Below, piece after piece: positions 58,085 to 64,000 of a stretch of 64,000 nucleotides of DNA. Position numbers and translations under genes: made by a program. The notes beneath the pieces are model-generated. The model was not told the origin of the DNA and searched no databases. It saw only the letters and a program-made list of their open reading frames with translations. Source of the DNA: Trinickia acidisoli (GTDB lineage Bacteria; Pseudomonadota; Gammaproteobacteria; Burkholderiales; Burkholderiaceae); the NCBI RefSeq assembly GCF_017315725.1, contig NZ_JAFLRG010000001.1, positions 2,790,001 through 2,854,000 of the forward strand. The letters run 5' to 3'. Within the stretch, counting starts at the first letter, position 1, and each line of letters starts with the position of its first letter.

Positions 58085-59188
58085 TTATGCTTTCGAAGAT
58101 ACCGCGGCGTAAGGCTCGGCCGGACGGCCGGCGAGATTCGCGTGACCGGCGCCGCCCGCGTCGCGCGTTGCTTGCGCGAGCGGATCCGCGTTCTCTTCCA
58201 TCGCTCGCGCCAGGCGTTCGAGGACGCCATTTTTGACCGCATCATACCCGCGTTTGATGGCCCACTCAAACGCGTAGGCATCCGCCGAGCCGTGACTCTT
58301 GATGACGAGCCCACGCAAGCCGAGCAACGCCGCACCGTTGTATTGCCGATGATCGACACGCTTCTTGAAGCGCATGAGCACCGGCAGCGCCAGCAGCGCC
58401 ATCGCCTTCGTGAGCAGCGAACGGCCGAATTCCTCGCGGATGATCTCGGAGAGCATCTGCGCCAATCCTTCGGACGTTTTGAGTGCGACGTTGCCGACGA
58501 AACCGTCGCATACGATGACGTCGGTCGTGCCTTTATAGATGTCGTTGCCTTCGACGTTGCCGCGGAAATTGAGCGTGCTCGCGCGCAGCAACTCACCGGC
58601 GCGCTTGATCGTCTCGTTGCCCTTGATGACCTCTTCGCCGATGTTCAAGAGACCGATCGTCGGACGCTCCTTGCCTTCGAGCGCGGACACGAGCGCGTGC
58701 CCCATCTCCGCGAACTGCAGCAGATGCTGCGGCTCGCAATCGACGTTCGCGCCGAGGTCGAGCATCATCGTGTAGCCATGCGAGTTCGGCAACGCCGACG
58801 CGATCGCGGGGCGTTCGATGCCGGCGAGCGTCTTGAGCACGTAGCGCGACACGGCCATCAGCGCACCGGTGTTGCCCGCGGAAATGCAGGCTTGCGCCGC
58901 CTCGTCTTTGACGAGATTGAGCGCGACGCGCATCGACGAATCCTTCTTCTTGCGCAACGCGACTTCGACAGGGTCGTCCATCGCGACAACCTCGGACGCG
59001 GGCACGACCGTCAGCGCCCGATTATCGAGCGCCTTGCATTTCTTCAGTTGAGCACGAATCGGAGCTTCGAGACCGACCAGCATCAGTTCGGCGTCGGCAT
59101 GCGAACGAACGAAGCTGACGGCAGCGGGAACGGTCACGGACGGGCCGTGGTCGCCTCCCATGCAATCTATCGTGAGCTTTATAGTCAT
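58085..59188 (-). CDS. plsX: Phosphate acyltransferase PlsX
   Basis: 367 residues; makes acyl-phosphate from acyl-ACP for phospholipid synthesis. Seen: the [18 protein letters not shown] terminus and [11 protein letters not shown]. The start is ATG at 59188. A terminator-like hairpin lies between it and rpmF upstream, so part of its expression may depend on read-through or its own promoter. Confidence 0.96.
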   Translation of the reverse strand: MTIKLTIDCMGGDHGPSVTVPAAVSFVRSHADAELMLVGLEAPIRAQLKKCKALDNRALTVVPASEVVAMDDPVEVALRKKKDSSMRVALNLVKDEAAQACISAGNTGALMAVSRYVLKTLAGIERPAIASALPNSHGYTMMLDLGANVDCEPQHLLQFAEMGHALVSALEGKERPTIGLLNIGEEVIKGNETIKRAGELLRASTLNFRGNVEGNDIYKGTTDVIVCDGFVGNVALKTSEGLAQMLSEIIREEFGRSLLTKAMALLALPVLMRFKKRVDHRQYNGAALLGLRGLVIKSHGSADAYAFEWAIKRGYDAVKNGVLERLARAMEENADPLAQATRDAGGAGHANLAGRPAEPYAAVSSKA

Positions 59189-59355
59189 GGACTGCGACGA
59201 ATTTCAGGCGCTGTGCGTGGGACCGCGGCAAGTGCCGAAGCGCTCACTGGGGTCGACCGCGAAGCATGAGATCAGAGTCGATGCTCTGCTCGAAGCCGAA
59301 GCAAGTGCGGAAGCACGAACGCCGTCCGATAGCTAAAACGCTAACTCTGATCGAC

Positions 59356-59386
59356 GCAAAAAAGCGGCAGTTGAATGCCGCCTTTT
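59356..59386 (-). terminator. Terminator or attenuator between rpmF and plsX
   Basis: On the minus strand GGCGGCA-TTCAAC-TGCCGC is followed by TTTTTTG (stem arms 59364-59369 and 59376-59381). It is 81 nt after the rpmF stop and 168 nt before plsX. It probably ends the abundant yceD-rpmF message while letting some transcription through. Confidence 0.75.
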
Positions 59387-59466
59387 GCTCGAGCCGGGAA
59401 AAACCAGACAAGCCGCTCGCCGCGCACAAAACCACCGGATTCGGCGGACGCCGCGCGCCGACGCGA

Positions 59467-59646
59467 TTAGTCGTTCTTCGTCTTGACGACTTTCTTGCCG
59501 CGATAGTAGCCGTTCGGGCTGATGTGGTGACGCAGATGCACTTCGCCCGTGCTCGGCTCGACCGCAATCGGCGCACCCGCCAGGAAATCGTGCGAGCGGT
59601 GCATGCCGCGCTTCGACGGCGACTTCTTGTTTTGTTGGACTGCCAT
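59467..59646 (-). CDS. rpmF: 50S ribosomal protein L32
   Basis: 59 residues, with N terminus [19 protein letters not shown]. The four zinc-binding cysteines of C+ L32 are absent; the histidine pair in [17 protein letters not shown] is the usual C-minus form in betaproteobacteria. The ATG at 59646 gives the family start; the frame runs upstream without homology. Confidence 0.97.
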   Translation of the reverse strand: MAVQQNKKSPSKRGMHRSHDFLAGAPIAVEPSTGEVHLRHHISPNGYYRGKKVVKTKND

Positions 59647-59745
59647 GGTAACTCCTAAAAATTTTGTGGATTCTAACACAGCCCGATCGGCGTAACGCCA
59701 CTCGCCAAACGGCCGGCGCGCCGCATCGTGCGACTCATGCAACGG

Positions 59746-60408
59746 TCAATGCTTCTTGCCGCCCTCGCCGCCACCCTTGAGCGCCTCGAGTACGGCGAAA
59801 GGATTCGGCTTGCCCGCTTCGCCGCCTTCCTCGGCAGCGCCGGAAGCGCAATCCTCGCCGTCGTCGTCACCCGGATCGCTCGCATGCTCGCCGGCCGCAC
59901 CCGAGACGAGACTCTCGTGTACCTGCGGGCAAACGTCGTGTTTCGGCACGAGCGGCAACGACAGCAGCAATTCTTCTTCGATGAGATCGATGAGATCGAA
60001 TTGGTGCGAACCCACGATCACGTCGAGTTCATCCTCCTCGAGCGGAAACTCCTCGGCCTCTTCCTCGGTGGCCACGAGCCGATACGCGGCCTCGAGGTCG
60101 AAGGCCTGCTCGTACGGCGCGAGGCACCGCTGACACTCGATCCACGCCGCCCCGTGCAGCGCGAGCCGCAGGTACGGCTGCGCGGCTTCCGTTCCGTCGT
60201 CTTGGAGTTCGGGCTGCGTCGAACCTTCGGCCTGCCAAGTAAACAGCGTGTCGCGATCTGGCGCGTCCACCGGTACTTCGTTTAACATGCGCGGCAATTG
60301 CGAGACGCGCACCGCGCCGGCGGCCTGACGGCCGCTGCGGGCGAATTCGAAGACATCGAACGCGTGCGGATCGATGAGCCCGCCAGCCTTTCCGGAATGT
60401 TGGGACAT
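59746..60408 (-). CDS. yceD: YceD-family protein (DUF177)
   Basis: 220 residues. The CQRCLAPYEQAFDL segment is the signature of the DUF177/YceD family, linked to 23S rRNA accumulation in other bacteria. An acidic middle region and a low-complexity stretch (about 170-200) precede a Gly/Lys-rich C terminus. Always upstream of rpmF, as here (99 nt). Transcribed from the promoter at 60634-60662. Confidence 0.93.
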   Translation of the reverse strand: MSQHSGKAGGLIDPHAFDVFEFARSGRQAAGAVRVSQLPRMLNEVPVDAPDRDTLFTWQAEGSTQPELQDDGTEAAQPYLRLALHGAAWIECQRCLAPYEQAFDLEAAYRLVATEEEAEEFPLEEDELDVIVGSHQFDLIDLIEEELLLSLPLVPKHDVCPQVHESLVSGAAGEHASDPGDDDGEDCASGAAEEGGEAGKPNPFAVLEALKGGGEGGKKH

Positions 60409-60429
60409 GATTCACTCCTCGCTCAGCGT

Positions 60430-60462
60430 GGGTTCGGCCGGAGTTCGACCTGAGTTCGACCT
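60430..60462. repeat. 11-bp tandem repeat, family A
   Basis: GAGTTCGACCT repeated exactly at 60441-60451 and 60452-60462, preceded by a diverged copy GGGTTCGGCCG at 60430-60440 (8 of 11). Confidence 0.85.
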
Positions 60463-60517
60463 GAGTATCACTCGCCTACCCCGATCACTCACTGCCCGCT
60501 GAAATCTCGCGCTCCCG

Positions 60518-60550
60518 CGGGTTTTTCACGGGTTTTCCACGGGTTTTCAT
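60518..60550. repeat. 11-bp tandem repeat, family B
   Basis: Three copies of CGGGTTTTyCA-like units at 60518-60528, 60529-60539 and 60540-60550, with one or two substitutions each. Confidence 0.85.
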
Positions 60551-60561
60551 TACCGAACTTT

Positions 60562-60588
60562 CTACTTCTACCCTACTTCTACACTACA
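60562..60588. repeat. 11-bp tandem repeat, family C
   Basis: CTACTTCTACC at 60562-60572, CTACTTCTACA at 60573-60583 and a partial CTACA at 60584-60588. Confidence 0.85.
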
Positions 60589-60633
60589 CAGCGCGCGCCG
60601 CACACCTCGGGCGCACACCGTGAAAAGCCGGAA

Positions 60634-60662
60634 AGTGTATTTGGTTTACCTTTTGCAGTCAA
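60634..60662 (-). promoter_or_regulatory. Sigma-70-type promoter of the yceD-rpmF-plsX-fab operon
   Basis: On the minus strand TTGACT (complement of 60657-60662) and TACACT (complement of 60634-60639) are separated by 17 bp. Predicted start near 60627 gives a leader of about 220 nt before yceD. Confidence 0.65.
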
Positions 60663-60732
60663 TCACTTAAACAATCCAGCGTGCACGCCGACGCACACCG
60701 TCGGCCCGCCGCCCCAACTTCCGCTTACGACC

Positions 60733-61365
60733 ATGTTCGACCCCAGCGCCTCGCCACACCATTTGATTCTCGCGTCCAGCTCGCCCTATCGCCGCGCCTT
60801 GCTCGAGCGCCTACGTCTGCCTTTCGACGTCTGCGTTCCGGACCTCGACGAAACGCCGATGGCCGGGGAAACACCCGCCGCCACGGCGTTGCGGCTGGCT
60901 CAGGCCAAGGCGCGCGCCGTGGCGGCCCGCGAGGCGGGGGCCGGGCCCGATCCGCGCCCTGTGCTCGTCATCGGCTCCGATCAAGTCGCAACCTTCGACG
61001 GGCTGCAAATCGGCAAGCCGGGCACCCACGAAAAAGCGCTCGAGCAACTGCGCGCCATGCGCAATCGCGTCGTCGAGTTTCACAGCGCGCTATGCCTGTT
61101 CGACGGCGCGCGCGACATCGCACAAACGGAGGACGTCGTCACGCGCGTGCGCTTTCGCGACCTGCCCGATGCCGAACTCGACGCCTACCTGCGCGCGGAG
61201 ACGCCGTACGACGTGGCCGGCAGCGCGAAGTCCGAGGGGCTCGGCATCGCCCTGTTGGAATCGATCGACTCGAACGACCCGACGGCCCTCGTCGGTCTGC
61301 CGCTGATTGCGCTCACGCGGATGCTGCGCGAGGCCGGCTATCCGCTCTTCGCGGGTGCGCAATGA
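60733..61365 (+). CDS. maf: Maf-family nucleotide pyrophosphatase (YceF type)
   Basis: 210 residues. The N-terminal LILASSSPYRRALLERL and GSDQV motifs with the downstream GKPG segment define the Maf fold. YceF-type members hydrolyse 7-methyl-GTP. The start at ATG 60733 agrees with the family. Its stop overlaps the next gene as ATGA. Confidence 0.92.
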   Translation: MFDPSASPHHLILASSSPYRRALLERLRLPFDVCVPDLDETPMAGETPAATALRLAQAKARAVAAREAGAGPDPRPVLVIGSDQVATFDGLQIGKPGTHEKALEQLRAMRNRVVEFHSALCLFDGARDIAQTEDVVTRVRFRDLPDAELDAYLRAETPYDVAGSAKSEGLGIALLESIDSNDPTALVGLPLIALTRMLREAGYPLFAGAQ

Positions 61366-62084
61366 GCGGCGTCCTCTATTTGATCCCGAACGCGCTCGGC
61401 GAAGGCGACGCCGACGCGCTGGCTACCGTTCTGCCGGCAAGCGTCGTCGCGCGCGCCGCCTCGCTCGAATATTTCGTCGGTGAGAACGCCAAGAGCACGC
61501 GCGCGTTCCTCAAGCGCGTCGGCGTCTCGCGACCGATCCAGGAAATCGAGATTCGGGAGCTCAACGTCAACACGCCGGCCGCCGAAATCGATCGACTGCT
61601 CGCGCCGATTCTGGCTGGGACCGACGGCGGGCTCGTCTCGGAGGCGGGCTGCCCGGCCGTAGCCGATCCCGGCGCGCTGCTCGTGCGCCGTGCTCATGCA
61701 CGTGGCGTCAAGGTCGTGCCGCTCGTCGGCCCGAGCTCGATCCTGCTGGCGCTGATGGCCTCCGGGCTCGATGGCCAGCGCTTCGCGTTCCATGGCTATC
61801 TACCCGTGGACGCCGCAGAGCGCGCGAAAACGCTGCGCGAGCTCGAACAACGCTCGCGCAAGGGGCGAGAAACGCAGATCTTCATCGAAACGCCTTATCG
61901 GAACCGCGCGCTGCTCGATGCGCTCGTCGCGAGCTGCGCGCCGTCGACACTGATTACCGTCGCCGTCGATCTCACGCTCGAATCCGAACGGATCGCAACG
62001 CGCGCGGCGAGCGACTGGAAAAAGCACGCCGGCGCATTCGAGATGCACAAACGGCCGGCGATCTTTCTGATGCTGGCGAACTGA
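61362..62084 (+). CDS. SAM-dependent methyltransferase, RsmI-like
   Basis: 240 residues of the tetrapyrrole methylase superfamily (COG0313 class). Seen: GGLVSEAGCPAVADPG and VGPSSILLALMASGL, the SAM-binding pattern of RsmI. It is shorter than E. coli RsmI and lacks its C-terminal part, matching the paralogue found next to maf in Burkholderiales. Target RNA or substrate unknown. Coupled to maf by a 4-nt overlap. Confidence 0.85.
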   Translation: MSGVLYLIPNALGEGDADALATVLPASVVARAASLEYFVGENAKSTRAFLKRVGVSRPIQEIEIRELNVNTPAAEIDRLLAPILAGTDGGLVSEAGCPAVADPGALLVRRAHARGVKVVPLVGPSSILLALMASGLDGQRFAFHGYLPVDAAERAKTLRELEQRSRKGRETQIFIETPYRNRALLDALVASCAPSTLITVAVDLTLESERIATRAASDWKKHAGAFEMHKRPAIFLMLAN

Positions 62085-62201
62085 GCGCGCGACGCGCGGC
62101 GGCGCGCTTCGACGGCGGCTCAACGGCAACCTCGCGCCGCCTCGCAAACCGCGCGCGGCGGACTGTGCCGCACGGACCCGGCCGCGCCGCTCGAACGCGG
62201 C

Positions 62202-63206
62202 TCAGCGCAGCTTCACCCCGCCGAGCACGAGCGCATTGACGGCGCCCGCGCCAACCGCCGCGCCGAACTTGCGCGCGATGCGATCGGAAATGCTTTCTCT
62301 CTCGGTGTAATCGACGATATTCGGCGCCTTGATGACCTCGCGCGCCACATAACCCGTATCGCCGTAGCCGTCGGCGAGCCCGAGCTCGACACTCTTCTCG
62401 CCGGTCCAGAAGAGCCCGGAGAAAATGTCGGGCGTTTCGTGCAAGCGCTTGCCGCGCCCTTGCCGCACCGCGTCGATGAACTGCTGATGGATCTGATCGA
62501 GCATCGCTTGCGCGTGCGCGTCCATCGCGGGCGTGTCGGGCGAGAACGGATCGAAGAAACCCTTATTCGCCCCCGACGTATGCAGGCGGCGCTCGATGCC
62601 GAGCTTGTCCATGAGCCCCGTGAAGCCGAAACCGTCCATCAGCACGCCGATCGAGCCAACGATGCTCGCGCGGTCGACGAAGATTTTGTCGGCCGCGGCG
62701 GCGACGTAATAGCCGCCCGACGCACACATATCGCCGACGACGACATAAAGCGGCTTGGCCGGATACTTCTGGCGAAGGCGGCGGATCTCCGCATTCATGA
62801 TCCCGGCCTGCACGGGCGATCCGCCAGGGCTATTGATATAGAGGATGACGCCTGCCGTATCGGGGTCGGCAAACGCGCGCCGCAACGAGCGGTCGACGTC
62901 TTTGGCGTTCGCGTTCGTATCCGCGGCGATTTCGCCTTCGAGGGAGACGAGCGCCGTATGACGGCCCGTCGCGGCGACCTTCTTGTGCGATGCGTGGAAC
63001 ACGCTGAAGACCAGCAGCAGCAATACCGCGAGGAACGCGAACCGGAAAAAGATCTTCCAGCGGCGGGCGGACCTCTGCTCGTTGATCGCCGCGAGCGCAA
63101 TCCGCTCGAGCGCCGCGCGCTCCCAATTCGGTTCGCGCGCGCCGGCGTTTGTCTTCGGTTGGGGCTCGGAAGGTTGCTGCGATTCGGGCGTGTATTGGTC
63201 GGCCAT
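62202..63206 (-). CDS. sppA: Signal peptide peptidase SppA-like, S49 family
   Basis: 334 residues, the short single-domain form. One membrane helix at about 52-72. Catalytic Ser163 in MCASGGYYVA and Lys215, 52 residues later, as in Bacillus SppA. INSPGGSP at 125-131 is the substrate-strand motif. It degrades cleaved signal peptides. 54 nt after the Rieske gene. Confidence 0.93.
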   Translation of the reverse strand: MADQYTPESQQPSEPQPKTNAGAREPNWERAALERIALAAINEQRSARRWKIFFRFAFLAVLLLLVFSVFHASHKKVAATGRHTALVSLEGEIAADTNANAKDVDRSLRRAFADPDTAGVILYINSPGGSPVQAGIMNAEIRRLRQKYPAKPLYVVVGDMCASGGYYVAAAADKIFVDRASIVGSIGVLMDGFGFTGLMDKLGIERRLHTSGANKGFFDPFSPDTPAMDAHAQAMLDQIHQQFIDAVRQGRGKRLHETPDIFSGLFWTGEKSVELGLADGYGDTGYVAREVIKAPNIVDYTERESISDRIARKFGAAVGAGAVNALVLGGVKLR

Positions 63207-63260
63207 GTGCTCTCGGTCGGTCGTTGTCAGTTCGTTGTTATTCGGAAAAATCGTTCGACA

Positions 63261-63662
63261 TCATTGCGCGTCGGCCGGCGCCGGCTGTAAGGCGTCATCG
63301 GGCAACCAAAAGACCGCGCGGCCCTCGGGGGTGTCGCGCTCCTCCACTTCGACCGGCCGCAGCCGCGCGCCGCGACACGGACCGCCGACGCAGCGCCCGC
63401 TCTCGGGAGCATAAATCGCGCCATGCGTCGCGCACATCAAGTATAAGCCCGACGATTCGAAAAACTGGCCCTCGGCCCAATCGAGCTCCATCGGTACGTG
63501 CGCGCACCGGTTGAGATAGCCGTAGACGCGCCCGTCGTAGCGGACGAAGAAGACCACGGCGTCGCCGTCGAGATAGCGCGCCGCTCGGCGAACGCCCATG
63601 CCGCCGTCGACGAGTTCCTCGGCCGCGCACACGCGCACGGCCAGCCGCTCATCGGCGCTCAT
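63261..63662 (-). CDS. Rieske [2Fe-2S] protein
   Basis: 133 residues. Cluster ligands CAH and CATHG, spaced about 25 residues apart, form the Rieske pattern. It resembles small ferredoxin-type Rieske proteins rather than the bc1 subunit, as there is no membrane anchor. The ATG at 63662 overlaps the preceding HAD gene stop. Partner enzyme unknown. Confidence 0.88.
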   Translation of the reverse strand: MSADERLAVRVCAAEELVDGGMGVRRAARYLDGDAVVFFVRYDGRVYGYLNRCAHVPMELDWAEGQFFESSGLYLMCATHGAIYAPESGRCVGGPCRGARLRPVEVEERDTPEGRAVFWLPDDALQPAPADAQ

Positions 63663-64000
63663 GCGTGCTCCCGCAGCCAATCGCCGAGCGCTCCGACGCT
63701 CCCGGCGACGAAACGCGGCTCGAGCTTGACGAGCGCGTCGGCAGGATGCGCCCCGTAGGTGACGGCGATTCCCGCAGCGCCCGCGTTGGTCGCCATCTGG
63801 AGATCGTGGGTGGTGTCGCCGATCATGACCGTCCGCTCGAGATCCTGCCCCAGCTCGCGCGTGAGCTCCTGCAGCATCGCCGGATGGGGCTTCGAGAACG
63901 TCTCGTCGGCGCAGCGCGTGCCGTCGAACACGCTCGTGAGCCGCACCTCGTCGAGCGCCCGATTCAGGCCGACACGGCTCTTGCCCGTGGCCACGCCGAG
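63659..64000 (-). CDS. HAD-family phosphatase, N terminus beyond window edge
   Basis: 114 codons, open at the 5' end. Seen: the GVATGKSRVGLNRAL segment following the cap, KPHP (motif III) and MIGDTTHDLQMA (motif IV), typical of HAD-IA hydrolases such as PGP-like phosphatases. The nucleophile motif lies outside the window. Stop overlaps the Rieske ATG. Confidence 0.88.
   Translation of the reverse strand, partial: LGVATGKSRVGLNRALDEVRLTSVFDGTRCADETFSKPHPAMLQELTRELGQDLERTVMIGDTTHDLQMATNAGAAGIAVTYGAHPADALVKLEPRFVAGSVGALGDWLREHA

Larger units (their letters stand above)
60409..60732. other. Divergent yceD-maf intergenic region with 11-bp repeats
   Basis: 324 nt. Contains the minus-strand promoter (60634-60662) and, within the predicted yceD leader, three families of 11-bp tandem repeats (60430-60462, 60518-60550, 60562-60588). 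No protein gene is supported. A plus-strand promoter for maf must also be present but was not identified. Confidence 0.7.

Noticed and set aside
57017..59269. 750-codon plus-strand frame over fabH and plsX
   Set aside because: Antisense shadow of two certain genes.
1..64000. CRISPR arrays, insertion sequences and tRNA genes
   Set aside because: No regularly spaced repeats of 25-40 bp, no transposase motifs or flanking inverted repeats, and no tRNA cloverleaf other than the tmRNA were recognised.

Overview
This 64 kb window is a high-GC chromosomal segment from a betaproteobacterium of the Burkholderiaceae (Burkholderia, Paraburkholderia, Caballeronia or Trinickia type). The evidence is the gene order gyrA-serC-pheA-hisC-tyrA-aroA-cmk-rpsA-ihfB, the block yceD-rpmF-plsX-fabHDG-acpP-fabF followed by rpoE-rseA-rseB-mucD-lepA-lepB-rnc-era-recO-pdxJ-acpS-nagZ, the earP-efp pair, and an NAD-linked fds formate dehydrogenase. 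No genus-level marker could be tested. No insertion sequence, prophage, CRISPR array or tRNA was seen; one tmRNA gene is present.

Layout. Positions 1-17.6 kb, all minus strand: gyrA, a small exported DUF2059 protein, the aromatic amino acid/serine genes, cmk, rpsA, ihfB, lapA-lapB and the lipopolysaccharide precursor genes ugd, hldA and hldD (hldD runs off the edge). Positions 18.1-20.8 kb, plus strand: an OmpA-family protein, ubiG, gph and ssrA (tmRNA). Positions 21-28 kb: a small exported protein of unknown function, then the formate dehydrogenase island, with a ModE-like regulator (fdsR) divergent from fdsG-fdsB-fdsA-fdsD. The usual FdhD-type accessory gene is absent between fdsA and fdsD, and a 25-codon Arg-rich frame occupies that place. 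Positions 28-41 kb are a mixed region: an FAD-dependent hydroxylase with a His/acid-rich insertion, a TPR protein with a glycosyltransferase-like C terminus, a major facilitator transporter, pgsA, uvrC, earP-efp and an orphan response regulator of NtrC architecture that lacks the sigma-54 contact motif.

Positions 40.4-60.4 kb are a 20 kb run of minus-strand genes: ribosomal protein L32, phospholipid and fatty acid synthesis, the sigma-E envelope stress module, the lepA-lepB pair, then RNA processing, repair and cofactor genes down to nagZ. A TTGACT-17-TACACT promoter lies upstream of yceD. The leader behind it holds three unrelated families of 11-bp tandem repeats. Positions 60.7-64 kb: maf and an RsmI-like methyltransferase on the plus strand, and sppA, a Rieske protein and a truncated HAD phosphatase on the minus strand.

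Most of the window is ordinary core genome. The observations most worth a second look are the 11-bp repeat leader of the fatty acid operon, the fds operon gap with its translationally coupled minigene, the degenerate NtrC-like regulator, the structured rnc leader, and the GTAAC/GTTAC palindromes upstream of rpoE and of the small exported protein.
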